In this document: positions 49,211 to 62,757 of the stretch, piece by piece | Position numbering within the stretch: the stretch's first letter is position 1 | Layout: the number at the start of each line of letters is the position of its first letter | Assembly: GCA_013397455.1 (NCBI GenBank) | Contig: VYZB01000374.1 | Location: forward strand, 247,718 to 311,717 | Length of the DNA stretch: 64,000 nt | From: Crotophaga sulcirostris | Taxonomy: Eukaryota; Chordata; Aves; Cuculiformes; Crotophagidae | Direction: 5' to 3' | Translations under genes and position numbers: made by a program | Notes under the pieces: generated by a model | The model's input: only the letters and a program-made list of their open reading frames with translations | What the model was told of the DNA's origin: nothing | The model's database searches: none

Positions 49211-51416
49211 CACTTCTAAGTTTCATAAATTGCAAATTCTTTGTGAAACATGTTGTCTTCTGTAAGTGAATCACATCCTTCCTGGATGTGTCATGGGCAG
49301 CATACTTGCATCCGCTAGCTTAAAATGCAAGTTAGATAACTATGGTCTAGCTTATAACTGGAGGTAACCTTTAGAAAGAGAATAGATCTCTGACTTCAAT
49401 GCATCACACTTGTGTCTATGGAAACATGTGCTTTTTGTCTGTCTGTCTATTTCAGAGCTATTTAGGAAAGACAATTCTTCACAATGCTTTCAGCAAACTG
49501 AAAATTAATCCAGTTATTCAAATCTACCATGGATAAGAAGAAAGTTTCTGTAAAGTATAAACTACGAAATAAGCTGAAGTTGGCAGGTTTAATCTGCTAT
49601 GAAACTGTAATAATATAAACTGCTGGTAGACTGCCCTTGAGCTATTCATAGTATGCAGTACTCCTAAAGAGGACTTAATTAAACGTAGTCTTTTATGGAC
49701 ACTAATATACCAGTATAGTGTACTGCTGATTATGTCCTTTACCTAATCTTTAAATTGCCACGCACCTGAAATGTACTGAGACTGATTAATAAAAGTTGCT
49801 TGGATTAAAAAAAAACAAAACCCAGTAAAATAAATTCTTTAGAAAGTGTTAAAACATTTAAATCCAGGAAGTTATTTTTGTTTGAATGACATGGATACAT
49901 TTTATTGTGTATATGTCTAAAAGTCTACATAACGCAATATGAAGATGTATTAGTAGTGTGAAGACATGCATTTAATTTTTTTCAGTTTGATACTTTAGGA
50001 GATAATCATGTTTCTGGAAGGTAGGAATGTGTCTCTCACTCCAAGAGTGAGTTTATTTCTACTTTTCGTGTAAGTCAGTCCTTGTTTTATTGAAAATAAC
50101 TGTTTTGTAACTTTTTTCATTTTCAAGTTGTGAATGCACTTGAAAGGCTCTATTAAAACCAAGGAGAATAGAAAATCTATAGCATTCTGAGTGATTTAGT
50201 AACTGGATTGCTTCTAGCTCTGTTCTCTCTGCAAGTTTATCTTGCATAAGCAGCTAAGTGGCTTCTCTTTAAAGGCTAAATCATTTTTAGTATATTGTCA
50301 GAATTATTGCTTTCATAGTGAATCATCATTAGAACCACTTTGGAGCAGTATTGAAACTAGTGTAGTGCTCACTATCTGCTCCAGTTAATTGAAGAGCTAA
50401 GACTTGCCTGGCTATGTGGTATAATTCTGGATTGCTGGCCAGAAGTTTTAATTTATATTGTAAGCCTACAGTGCAGAGATTCCAGCCCAGTCTTTTGTAT
50501 GATGATTCTGTCTTTAAATAGATTATGGATGTTTTCCTTACTTAAAGTAGCCAGTTATACTATGAAAAATAAAAAAGTGGTTACAGTTGGCAGTGGCAAG
50601 TTTACCATCTTTTGCTTCTGTATGAGCTTTAAATCTAATGCTTAGACTGTTTCTAGTTTTTACACAACAATTTTTTAATTGAAATTTTGGCCTAATAGAT
50701 GAGAAAATAAAAATAAATTTATGATTAAAAGAACATTGATTTGAAAAAAACAAATTATGGCACACACTTCTAAATCAATATACAGAAATAAATATTTGCT
50801 TTTTTTACTAATTATAGTTTATTTACTGTGTACATACTTACTACCAGACAATTTATTAGTAAGAATTGCTGTTTGAGTGCCAAGAACTAAGTGGGCAGAG
50901 TAGCTAAGAAAAATTATTTGCAGGCAAGTAGCTTATTTGTTTCTGAAATGGATCTACCACAATGAAGGTAATATTATGGGGAGCATAAATAGTTTAGGTG
51001 TCATACTGTATGTATACCATGGTATACCACTGTGTTAGACCTGTTTCTGGAATATGCAAAGAGTTCTTTTTCTCCCTGATTCAGAGGCACTTTTTGTCAT
51101 AGGAAATTAGAGAACCCAGAGAAGAGTCTGCTAAGAAAGAGCAGTTGCCTGATTTGCTCTTCAGATCCCATGTGAAGAGAAATTGGAGGTGCGGAACGAG
51201 GTACCTGCTGCTTAGTGAAGGTAAAGTTAAAGATGGGCAGGAGTTGAGGGTCAACACATGAGAAAATGTCCTTGGAGGTGTGGGTTCACTCAGAATATTT
51301 TAATACAGATGTCTCCAGCTGAAGCAGCTGTAGGTTGAGTTGGAATTGAAAAGAAACTCCCTAAATGCTGTGTTACCCTGGAGCTGTAGCGGTGCATGTG
51401 TTCAGTGTAAATACAG
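49211..51416. other. Single-copy AT-rich DNA, no gene recognised
   Basis: I see no repeat family, RNA or exon in this 2.2 kb; open frames are at most 75 codons. Confidence 0.5.
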
Positions 51417-51617
51417 ATCACAGTATCACAAGGTTGGAAAGGACCTCTGAGATCATCGAGTCCAATCGATAACCCAACACCAACACCAACCCAGCATCTA
51501 AACCATGGCACTGAGTGCCTCATCCAATCTCCTCCTAAACACCTCCAGGGTCGGCGACTCCACCACCTCCCTGGGCAGCGCATTCCCATGGCCAATCACC
51601 CTCTCAGGGAAGAACTT
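51417..51617 (-). mobile_element. CR1 LINE 3' end, minus strand, about 200 bp
   Basis: ATCACAGTATCACAAGGTTG tail with one octamer, hairpin region (variant GTCCAATCGATAACC), CACTGAGTGCCTCATCCAAT block, and truncation at CTCTCAGGGAAGAACTT. A minus-strand frame of 101 codons across it is a by-product of the element. Confidence 0.92.
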
Positions 51618-53517
51618 TAGAAGAATTAGCATTCTCTGGCATTTTCTGTTGTTATATTATCTTATTCTTTGTGAGAAAGTTATAATTAGAAACCATTGAT
51701 AGTTAGTAGCAGTTTTGGATTTGATTTGTGAGACCCTATCATAGAGTGTAATATAACTAAGTAAGAAAGACTAATATAAAATCTGTATACATCAAAAATC
51801 AGGGAAGGAAAAATAAGTATGTTTAATCTTACTTAAACCTTCAAAGGCATGCTAGCATAATTTGCAGAACTTAAATTTATATTTAGATGATTGCAAGATA
51901 ATTATGTGCATGAGAAAATAAAAACCCAATTATCATTATTGCAATAATAAGACTAAAAAAATAATGTGTTTTATGCTCATTTAGTGAATATGAGTGGGTC
52001 AACTGTTAGAGCTAAATGACTTTTTTTTTCATACCAAGCTGAGTAGCCAAGTCCTGGCAATATGGACTCATTGAGGACGGCATGGAAGAAAGAAAGGTTC
52101 CTTACTGGCTACTGTTCTTACATGCTATGTATTGATCAAAACAGTAAGAGATTAACATTCTTAGTTCCCAAGTAGTTACAGGACAGCTGGACTACCTTGT
52201 TTTCATGGAACAAGAACCATATTTTTTTCCTTAATGAAACCTTTTATCTGCTTCTTATTTAAAGACCATTCTTCAGGCAAGTTCTAATCATTTTGGCACA
52301 TACTAATCAGTTGTGAGAAAATCAAGTGAAAGCTGCAATAGAAGGCATTATTTATTTTAGGTGAGCTTTTAACTGTTCTTTCCAACTTTTATCACTAATG
52401 AGTTAAGTAGAGTGAGAAATACCCATGTGACTATGAAAATGGTAGCTGCGAAAACTGGGGCAATTATTTTCAAATGGAATATGGTGAAAAATTAGTAATC
52501 AACTATACAACACTTTTTTCAGTGTTTTTCAAAATGTTCAGTCACAGTATTTTTCTTTCTGGACAATATTTTCTCTGAGTTCTTACTTTGCTTTCTATAG
52601 TGTTATGAAGAACCTTTTGATCTGAGCATCAGTACATGAAAAGGAAGTGAAAAGTAATGATCTGTTTCTGTACTTAAACACATGCCAGTCTATGAAAAAA
52701 ATCTGTTGCAACATTTATAGCAATGAGAATTTGGCATGTGCCTCTAGCATCCAGCTGCTTAAGTTCCTCACATCTTGCTGTTTAGAAAGTCAATTTATTT
52801 TTTACAGAACTTATGTTCTTATACAGATAAATTTGACACTATCAAGAAGTGAGACGTAGTAATCAATTTAAACTCAGCAGTTGCCTGCTATTAATTGCCA
52901 TTTACACACATTTAAATGCAAAGCTCATGATAGCTCTGATTCATAAAATGTTAAAGATATTTTTAATGGGGAAGAAGTCTTGAACTCTATATGTGGCAAT
53001 AAGAATTTGCATTTCTTCTCAGGTAGGTATTTCACAATTCTATAAAGATTTCCCCTCAACACAGGCTCATTATTGTGTCTTTGAAATCTAACCAGCAAGA
53101 TATTTCTGGATTTGCAGATAGTACATACATTTAATACAGAGAATTGAGCAATAAGTTGTAAGAAAATGGGGTAATTTGACTAAACCTGGGCTTTAATGTG
53201 TTTTCATTTATGTTTGTCGTTAAATAGCATTAACTGATAATAACAATAGATTCTATAGGTTTCTGAGTGAATGCTTTGATGTGCTAGCATTATTGACAAA
53301 GAATTTCCATGCAATTCTTAACTGCGTAATCTCTTATTTGAAGATGTCACTGAGTCATACTCATACTTATTTAATTGACACTTATTCTGGAATTCGTTTA
53401 TGAGTAATCTGTACATTTTGTTAGCTTGAAGAAAGAATTTCAGAAAACAGCGTAAATGGAAAGCAACTTGCTCCAACTCTCCAACATCTTGTTAGCAAGA
53501 TAAAAGATTAACTATAT

Positions 53518-53551
53518 GAATGTGTATACATATGTGTGTGTATATATATAA
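53518..53551. repeat. TG/TA dinucleotide tract
   Basis: ATGTGTATACATATGTGTGT followed by ATATATATAA is an impure short microsatellite. Confidence 0.8.
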
Positions 53552-54260
53552 TGTTATTCAAACTTAAATGTCAAATTTCTATAAGGTTCAGATCATAAAG
53601 CCTAACTTTTGTTGGTTCATCCAGAACTACACTATAAATGAGGCCAATGAAATTTCCTTCAGAAGTTTTCAAAAGGCGTCAGGATAGAGGATACAAATAA
53701 AAACTACATGAACTGCAATTAATAATTTCTTCTTGTGTTTAGATTTTAAATGTTGTTCCTATTTTATAAAAAAGCATAAGTATGGAATATGATTAATTAT
53801 GTTTCTAAAAATATTCCATTGGATCTTTTAACCACAGGAACATGAATACCAGTCTTATTTTTAATTTTTAAGTAGTTTTAAAAGGAAAAGGGCGGAAAAA
53901 GCTTTGAAAACAAAGCCTTAGAAAAGTATCAATTAATAAAAAGGCTCTAAATAATTATATTTGTATCAGTGGAGTTTGTCTTGGATACTCAAAATCAGGA
54001 TGAAGTCACCAATAAATCCTGCCTCAATGAGAAGTTCTTAACACTTTTATAAGGAAGACCATAATGTCATGACTTGTCACAGTAATTTATTTTCTTTGAC
54101 TACATTTGGCTTAAATACATACGCTTTCTGCCTCTGTTCATATAATTTGGCCAATATATGCTGAAATAGAAGATTTTTTTTACCATTAAGTTCACTCAAA
54201 AAGAAACAGTTTTTTCTTTATAAACATATTCAAGATGCATAGATTTCTGCTATATTAATC

Positions 54261-54306
54261 TCTATATAAATATATTTTCTTATATGTATGTGTGTATGTA
54301 TATATG
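54261..54306. repeat. TA/TG dinucleotide tract
   Basis: TCTATATAAATATATTTTC leads into TATATGTATGTGTGTATGTA, an impure short microsatellite. Confidence 0.7.
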
Positions 54307-55144
54307 AAGGATGTATCTAGCTTGTATATAAGCAACTGTTCTATAAATTTGCTATTTAAAAACCAAATTTCTATCCGGGTCATTAAAATGCAAAAATCAG
54401 TTTGAAATCTGTAAAGACCGATGATGCTTTTAGACCTTCAGAAATAACCAGTTAATTATCAGAAACAAATCAGTAAGTAAATTATCAGAAATAAACAATT
54501 GTTTTCTTAAAGCCTTTTCAAAGGAAAGTAGTTTCGTCACCAAAGTAAAAGAGTTTTTTGAGGAAAGGCTCACAGAACCTTAACTCTAGCAGGTACTAGC
54601 AGGTGTCACTATGAAAAAAAATAGTGATTGAGAGTGATAGCTATAAATAGATAAGCCATTTTAGTAATTTGCCTTTGAAAGTAGTTTAATAATTCCATGC
54701 TGAGTCCCCTTTCAACAGATTTAATGAAAATCAGCATGATGTTGTAGCGGTTACTATTGGATTCTTTTACCAACTCCTTGTGTTTTGTGGTGTGAGAGAT
54801 TAAAATAGCATCTAATAAACTGCATTAACAGTTCTACATTCCTCATTTGAGGCACAATTGCATACAATTCCTCCTCCTCTGGAGGGTGCCCCTGTTTTTC
54901 TGTTCGTTGTTATTATGCGTAGGAATTAAGAATTGCTAAATAACAGTTTTGTGGCTATATTCCCTATTCATTGTGATTGTCAGTGTGGAGCTACTCTGAG
55001 GCATTCTGAGCAGGAAGTAATGATTTGATTTGCAGCCTACTGTGAAAATTTATTAATCTGAATGGAGCCTTCAGAAAGTCTACTTGATGAGCATAAGAAT
55101 AACAGATGCCTGTTTCAATGCTGTTATCTATTGATTTCCACAGC

Positions 55145-55450
55145 TATCACAGTATCACAGTATCACAAGGTTGGAAAGGACTTTGAGATCATCGAGTCCA
55201 GCCTATAACCCAACACCAACCCATCATCTAAACCATGGCACTGAGTGCCTCATCCAGTCCCCTTAAACACCTCCAGGGTTGGCGACTCCACCACCTCCCC
55301 GGGCAGCGCATTCCCATGGCCAATCACCCTTTCAGGGAAGAACTTTTTCCTAACATCGAGTCTAAACTTTCCCTGATGAAGCTTGAGTCCATGTCCTCTA
55401 GTTCTGTCCCTGGTCACCTGAGGGAAGAGACCAACCCCTGCCTGACTACA
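55145..55450 (-). mobile_element. CR1 LINE 3' end, minus strand, about 305 bp
   Basis: Three tail octamers (TATCACAGTATCACAGTATC) are followed by the hairpin and the conserved 3' blocks. It extends farther 5' than most copies, through GATGAAGCTTGAGTCCATGT and ACCAACCCCTGCCTGACTAC, where it stops. A small deletion changes GGACCTCTGAGATC to GGACTTTGAGATC. Next to the copy at 36328 it is the second longest young copy. Confidence 0.93.
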
Positions 55451-56479
55451 TGCATCCAAATAATATGATATTTTACAACAGCAAGCAGAATACCTCTAGG
55501 AAGACTTAAGGTAGATATTTATTTTGATGATATATGGCTTGTATGCAGCTTTTTCCTTCCAAGACTAGCATATGCCATTTACTGGATTAAAAGACCTAAA
55601 CAGTACTCAAAACTTCCACATTTAAGAAAAAAATGCATATATCAGCTGCCTACTCATGTGTACAACTACTTTAATTTGTATACATGGCATTCGCAGTTCT
55701 ATTAAATTGTGTTACGGTTCTGTAACTTAGGTAGGAACTGAACCACTGAATATAATATTTTCTTGCGCCTTTGAAATATTAAAAGATTACTTCTATAGAT
55801 TTTGAAATTATTAACCATTGTTTGATGGACTCTGGTTGATGGAACTGACAATATTTTACTTTCTATTTGTGTGTGCTAAATACTACAGACATATTTCTTT
55901 AATTTCCTTTTAATGTATTAAGCTATAGATTCACATTGGCTGTGATAGGGACATTTAAAAATTATGCAATAAATAATGCAAAAGACAATTTAGCTTAATC
56001 CTGCAAAAGACATGGTAAAATTCAAAAGTAAGATCTTAGTATGACAGTTCCTTGATAATATTAATGAATTATATAGTCCTGCATAAGGTGCCTCATCTTT
56101 TTATGTCTTATATAGAGATTAGTAAAATTGCATTCTATTCTGAATCAAATTGAATTACAATTAGATGACAGTCCTTATGCATTTGGATATTTGAAATTGA
56201 TTTGAAAACTACACAGGAATATGATTATATATTTAAAGGGTCTTTCACTGAAGATTTTCTATCCCTTAATAAAAATTGTATATCATGAACAATCCAGTCA
56301 ACTTATTGTGTCTGTTTCTAGTGGAAATGGACAGCCCAGTGAAAACATGCAAGGTAACTAGGAACCATCAGCTCTAGAGACAGAGCACAGGTGGTATAAA
56401 CTCAAAGTAGCTATAATTACATTGCCAACACGACACAGGAAGAGAAAATCTAGGTGCTTCTGGTTCTGTTCATTATATT
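55451..56479. other. Single-copy AT-rich DNA between young and old CR1
   Basis: No gene, RNA or repeat was recognised in this 1 kb. Confidence 0.5.
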
Positions 56480-57235
56480 CAACCATATCAGGTTGTTCAG
56501 GGCCATCTGCAGTTGGGTATTGAATGTCTCCAAGCATGGAGACTTCACAGCTACTTTGGGCAACCTGTGTTTGACAGAGTTCACAGTAAAAAGCAACAAC
56601 AAAAATCGCTGACCAAAATCCCCAAACCAAACGAATAGAAGCACTCTCCTCCAACATTTCTTATGTTTAAATGGAATTTCATGTGTTTTAATATATGCCT
56701 ATTGTCTCCTGTCCTGTCAGTTGGTACCACTAAGAAGAGTCTGGCACATTCTTCTTTACTCCCCCTTATCAGATCTTTAAATACATTGATAAGGTCTTTT
56801 CTTATGAACAACCCCAGCCAATACCTTACTCATTTTTGAGCCAACTCCTCTTCTTGCCAAGTTGCTTTCCAGACAGTAACCCCCAGTCTGCACTGGTGCA
56901 TGAGGTTATTCCTTCCTGTGCAAGACTTTGCATTTCCCGTTGTTGAACCTCAGTAGGTTCCTGTAAGCACTTTTCTTCAGCCTTTACAGGTACTTCTGAA
57001 TGGCAACACAGCTGTCAATCGCATCAGCCGCTCCTGATTTTGTGTTGTCTGCAGTCTTGCTGAAGGTATGCTTTGCTCCATCTTCCCTGTCGTTAATGGA
57101 AGATGTCGGACACTGTTGGTTCTGTTTTCACCCTGGGGAACACCACTAGTGACTGGCCTCCAGCTGAATTTTGTGATGCTGAGCCTGGCATTTCAGCCAG
57201 TTTTTAATCTTTAATGGCCAATCTATTCATAGATG
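56480..57235 (-). mobile_element. Old, longer CR1 LINE fragment with part of the ORF2 reverse-transcriptase frame
   Basis: On the minus strand this diverged CR1 fragment includes the end of ORF2, the endonuclease/reverse-transcriptase protein. At 56918-56947 the minus strand encodes FNNGKCKVLH, matching the conserved CR1 ORF2 stretch that follows the catalytic FADD box. Nearby plus-strand phrases such as GGGGAACACCACTAGTGACT, TCAGCCAGTTTTTAATC, AGAAGAGTCTGGCAC and CACATTGATAAG-like text match the usual CR1 3' half. Frameshifts and stops break the frame and a piece around 56820-56870 appears deleted or scrambled, so it is dead. It is clearly older than the GATACTGT copies and from another subfamily. 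Confidence 0.85.
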
Positions 57236-60200
57236 TGAAAGCATTACTTACTCTCTTCTTAATGTAAAAAAAGGAAGTCTGCCAATATACAGATTCACAA
57301 AGATAAATTGGCAAGTGACTCACTGGAATCCATTTACTGATATGAACATTATACATGGTTCATGTGAAAATATTGTTGGGACTTTCTTCTGTCTTGCAGG
57401 GGTTTTTTTTTAGGATTTGGGAATGTGCAATAGGCGTGAACTTTCGGTTTTGCATCCTTTTATTATTGCTTTGATTGATCGCTAAAATAAAGTAGACTGA
57501 AGTATTTGAGCTGTGAGAAAACTGTCATATAGTCAGAGAAAGATTGTGTCATTTCAGAGAACATCTGCTCCCACAAAGGACATATAAAAGGTATTATTAT
57601 ACACACATAGTAAATTTATAACTTATTCCTGTAGATTTAGTTAAAATACATGGTTGTCTTTGTACATAAGTAGAGTTAGCTGATAACTGCATCGTAACAG
57701 CTGTGATGTGCAGGTAGAGAAACAAAGTCTTTTGCTAGACTTTTATATTTTTGTGGGTTGGATTCTTGGCAGGGGCTCAGAAGGCAGACTTGTGTGTAAA
57801 AGTAGCAGAACTTCAACTGCAGATGCTCTTTTTCATTGGAAATCCTTCATTCAAATATTGACTCAATCCTTTCCTATTTATTTGATAAAGCCTAATGAGA
57901 TCACAGCATGCAATGATGCAGCTGTAGTGTACTCTAGATTTTGTCTGTATCTTGTTTAAACCTCAGTTAAGAAGCAAATTAAGAATGAAAAGGAAAAAAA
58001 ATCTTTACATTTGGGAAGATACTCTACCAGGCGAATGAAAATAAATGTTTTACTTATTTCTTTTGGATGAGGAAGCTTTTCTCTACCTCTTCCAAATTTT
58101 GAGATTTTAGGAGCTAAGTAAACAAAATGTGTTTAAGGACTGTGATGTTAATCTTAGAAGAACAAGCTTGTGGAGTTGTCCCCAAAGAGACATAAAAGTG
58201 ATCAGTTGATGATAAAACATTTTGAAATAATGAGGCTTTTGAATGTAATTGTGTAATCAGGAATTCTAAGAGCTACTGGCTGTTAGAGCAAAGTGCCAAC
58301 AATGTATTATAGAGTGAACTAATCCAACAGGACAAATAAAGCTGAAGATTCGTAATGGGATTATTTTTGTAGTCTATTGTCTAATATTTATGAAGATAAT
58401 TCAGTGTTCACTTAAGCTCTTCAAAGCACATTAGGTCTTCTAAAATAGCTGCAATGTCAACAATCTGCTTAAAAATCTTGATTTTTCCAATATTATGGAA
58501 ATGGCAATGCAATGCTACTTATTTAGTATGCTATCTAGCACATTTTAGGCTGTCAAAGCATTGTGTTTTGTCTCTGTGGTATTACAGAAATCACCACAAT
58601 TTTCAGATTATAAATTGTTGTACTGAGTCTTTCAAGTTGACTTGAGCTTTAGAAAAGATTTTTTGCTAGATTCTTGTATTCTACTTCAACTGCTTTTACC
58701 TGTTATCATCTTGAAGGATAAAAACCTGTGGCTAATGCTCCCTTTTGTGTGAAACTGAGTGATGCTGAGAAACAGTTGTTCTTGACCATTGGTATTTTTA
58801 GAAATTTAATGGAGAAGAGCTTCACCCACACTGCTCCACAGATCCTCAACTGCCACCACTGTCCAGGAAAGGAAATGAAGATCCTTAGTTTCACAGAACT
58901 GAAGCCAAAGAATAGGTATTAATGAGCAGGTTTGTTGGGATAAATTAATTTGATTTAATAATCTTAAAAATATTCATGGGATACTTTCAAAAACTGTTGA
59001 AGAGACTTTAAAATCCTGCGTCAGAATGAGACAGATCACAGAATACCAGTACAGCATGAATGTATAGCACCTTTTTTTCCAAAGGGAATCTTCAGAGTGT
59101 TACTCATCAGTAATAATAATTTTAATACCATCTCAAATATTGCTAAAGTAATAGGGCAGTAATTTTTAAGAACATAAAAAGGTATGCTAATGTATTAATA
59201 ATGAGGGTTAAATAAGAGGAAATTGTTCCAACTTACTGTGCCTGGCATTAAAATGCTGACATTTAACTGCAATTAATGATACTGCAGTATTTATGACCTA
59301 TCTCATATTCAGCAGCTGGAATGCAGCAGCAAGGTTAGTTCCTTGCATATGGTAAACATCAATATTTGAAGACTGTTCTTTGTGATTTAATTTAATTTCT
59401 AAAAGGTAGAAAATGGAAAAATTTCAATGACTTATCCTGACCATGGTAAGATATTAAAATTGTTCTAATGATATTCCTAGGGGCAAAATAATTCTCACAA
59501 CATTCCTGGAAAGATGATGTAGGAATGTAGATTAGATGTGCATTATACGAATTTGCCACAACCTCCTTTCAGGCAGTTGCAGATTTATTTTTTTAAAAGT
59601 GGAAAAGCCAATAGACTTTTCTTACCACAGTGGATATTGGCTAGGTTTTTCCACACAAAGCATATAAAACAAGTGAGGAAAAATAGTGAGATTTTCTGTG
59701 TTTTCAACAAAAATTCTTTCAGAATTCAACTGTGCCACTAGAGTTGCAGGTCTCTGCAACCAGAGACACCACCTAATGCTTTTTCTATATTTTACAAGTA
59801 TTGGTTAGTACATTCAATGTTAGCTATTTAATGGTAGTTTTATTTGTGATACAATTCTAAAAAAGATGGCAATTTAATTTTTTACTCAAATTAAAAGTAA
59901 TGGTGCAAAACCACTATTAAAAGACATTATCCAGCTCCAGTGGCTTAAAAAATTAGTTTTTCTCCATCACATTACAAGGTGATTGGGAAATATAGGTAGG
60001 CAGGTTCCCATAATAGTAATGGATATATGCATATACTTACTTTTAATTTGCTTTTCTGTTTCAGCACATTCTTTATCAAAGGAGAAAATTCAAAATGTGC
60101 TTTATTAACAACTTTCCAGTCAGTGTTCTTTCAGCATTTTTTTTAGTTAAACTAAGCAGGATACATTCATGTCAAAAGACTGTAGAAGTCTTATCTGGAC

Positions 60201-62757
60201 TCACTTTTAGATGACTATGGTGCAGTGTCTTTTTAGGTTTCTATCTCACTACTGCTTATTCGAACATTTCCAAACTTTACATTTTCTGGCACCTGTATTA
60301 GAACCATCATATTAAAAATGAATTGTCTTAAATTCTCTCTATTTTTTTTCTTAAAATTAGGCATTTAAAAATAAATGTTAAAAATACTGTAGAAAGGAAC
60401 CGAGAACAATTTTTTAATTTGGAGCATAAACTTCCCAAGGATTCCTTGTTTCCTCTTCTTTCTGGTATTCACCACACCAGACCACTTGCAACCTTATCCT
60501 ATAGTTTCCTCAAATTAGGAGGGTTCCTTCTTTAGAATTACATCAGACCAACCTGTTCTTTGGTAACTATATGTATATATTTTTCCATACTCTCATGAGA
60601 AATTCTCGTACATCAGGGCACAATTTTTTTTTTTTTTTGATAAGAGAGGATTTTATGTGTTACTGCTCAATTAAATTGCAATTTCCCTTTATCTTATTAT
60701 GTGGTGGAAACAGTTGTCTTCTGCCAAGTAAGGAGTTGGTGCTTCTTGTAAAACTTTCCTCCAGTTATTAATATACTTGTATATTATACTATATATGTGT
60801 ATATATATGTATATATGTATATTATATTATGTATGTATACTTTTATATATGTTCTTTTGGGAAACTCTGTTTTGCTGACTTTCTCAGTGCTTGAACTACT
60901 ACAGTATTGATGATGACCTCCACTGTGTTTTGTCAGTGCATGCAGTTTTTTTCCATCTCTTCTAGGATACTTTCAGGATTATAAAATGTTCTAATTCTAT
61001 GTTCTGAAGTTCATGGAAAAATCAAAGCATGATTGGTGACAATTCTTCACTTCTTTCTCATTTTAGATTCAGGAAAAGACCATCTTTCAAGTGGAAAATT
61101 TAGGTGATAAGATATATGTAAGCCTTAATCTTGGAAATGTTTTGTCCTGGTGCTTCTAGTGATGCACTGTCATCAGCAGTCATTCCTATGAGTGGTGCAA
61201 TTGGAACTATTAATGGTGAAAATTGTTCCGAATTATGATTAAATTTGGAAGCTTGTGACCCTGCATAATTTTATAAAATAATTTTATTTTTGATTCCTTG
61301 GTTTTAATAATCTGTTATTCAACAATTGAATGTGCATTTAAAGTTATACTGCATCCAGTTACTCAAAAGCAAGTTCTTTACATTTTTTTATCCCCATAAG
61401 GAGGAATGTATATAAATTATTACTGAATTTATATGATACAATGATTCTTTTATGTCTATGTTGGTGGCAGCCAAATCCTCATATTGTTCTATCATATGGT
61501 TTTTGTGAGTACAGGATTGGTCTATGGGGATCCCTGCAGTGCATTTGACATTTTGAAAGAAACCCTCAAGGTCAACATTTCATTTTTCTCCACGCTTCTG
61601 GGATTTGAAGGTCTCCAGAGGTTTTTTAGGTGAGTTATCATGCACTCCTGTGTTGAAATCCATTTCCAATGACATGTGGATATATTGCTGCTTTGGAACT
61701 CTGTTAGTGTTTACTTCATGATTTTTCTGACTTAGGTGCAGAAGAATATGTGAGTCCACTTTAAATTTTAAGCAATGAAATAATATAAGGATGCAATTAT
61801 CTGACTTTATCAGATTATATCTAGAAAGATTTTCTCATGAGTTTAATGAAGGATCATCTTTTTAGGTTGGTTTGAGCTACTCATATTTGGACCGTGTTAG
61901 GCTGTGCAGTACCTTGGCCAGCGGTGGGATAATTTAAATAATTTAAAATAGATGGAGATTCTGGAAAGCCATCTATGTATTCAGTGGACCTTACAAGTGA
62001 ACCTGTTGTGTAGAGCTTCGGTATTTCACTGGGCAACTCTGCCTTGCAGCACTTAGCCAAGGGCCAGGATTTGGTCAATTTTTTTAATTACTTTTGAGTA
62101 TAGCAATATATTTTGAGGCAATCTTTAATGAGAACTAAAACACTAGTGAAATAAGCTCTTGGGAGCAGGTAATTGTTGATGTTTTGTGACCTGATATATG
62201 ATTCAAGAAGTCAGTATTAGCTTCTGTTGTCCATTATTCTGGAGTCATTCTTTGTTTACTACACGGTAAGATGAACATTAGCTCCACTAAAGCAGCCAAG
62301 CAAACACAAAGCTTGGCTTTATTTAATAACATGTAAAATATTTGTCAAAGGATTATATGTATTTCAAAAAAAAACGTAAATAATTTTTGACAACTCTGAA
62401 ATTGTATTCACTACAAGCAAAGAAAATGGTACTACATAAAATCTTAACATCACTGTAGTAGATTATGGTTGTACAGCACATCATTTTATTTCTTTGTAAA
62501 TGATATTCACTGTACAGGATCGCTTTCTGAACTGTGTTTTCCACTCAAGTTGTTTTGTAAAGATTAAATTAAATTCATTCCAGGGCACATGCTTTCAGAG
62601 ACTGTAACAGTTCCTATTGTTTGAAATATGCCATGACTTTCTTACCAGTGAAAGAAAAAGTTCAAAAGACTGTTTTCCACCTCATTGCTTCTTTTCATAA
62701 CAGTACTCGTACTTCAACTGCAGGATTTTATTGAAGACGAATTGAAGCGAGCCTATG
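57236..62757. other. Single-copy AT-rich DNA, no gene recognised
   Basis: About 5.5 kb without recognisable exon, RNA or repeat family except a TA/TG microsatellite at 60774-60850 and a T run near 60626-60639. A segment at 58700-58920 is open on both strands but unrecognised. Confidence 0.5.
60774..60850. repeat. TA/TG microsatellite
   Basis: TATATTATACTATATATGTG and TATATATGTATATATGTATA units make an impure dinucleotide block. Confidence 0.88.

Larger units (their letters stand above)
51618..55144. other. Single-copy AT-rich DNA, no gene recognised
   Basis: It contains TG/TA dinucleotide tracts near 53518-53551 and 54261-54305 and a short direct repeat AATTATCAGAAA (about 54454 and 54480). 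No exon or repeat family was recognised. Confidence 0.5.

Noticed and set aside
55235..55468. 77-codon plus-strand frame, similar to other frames in the window
   Set aside because: The similarity arises because it lies within a CR1 copy; it is not a gene family.
58706..58922. Segment open on both strands with a GTATTA donor-like end
   Set aside because: No convincing acceptor, no family resemblance, and double-strand openness points to chance.
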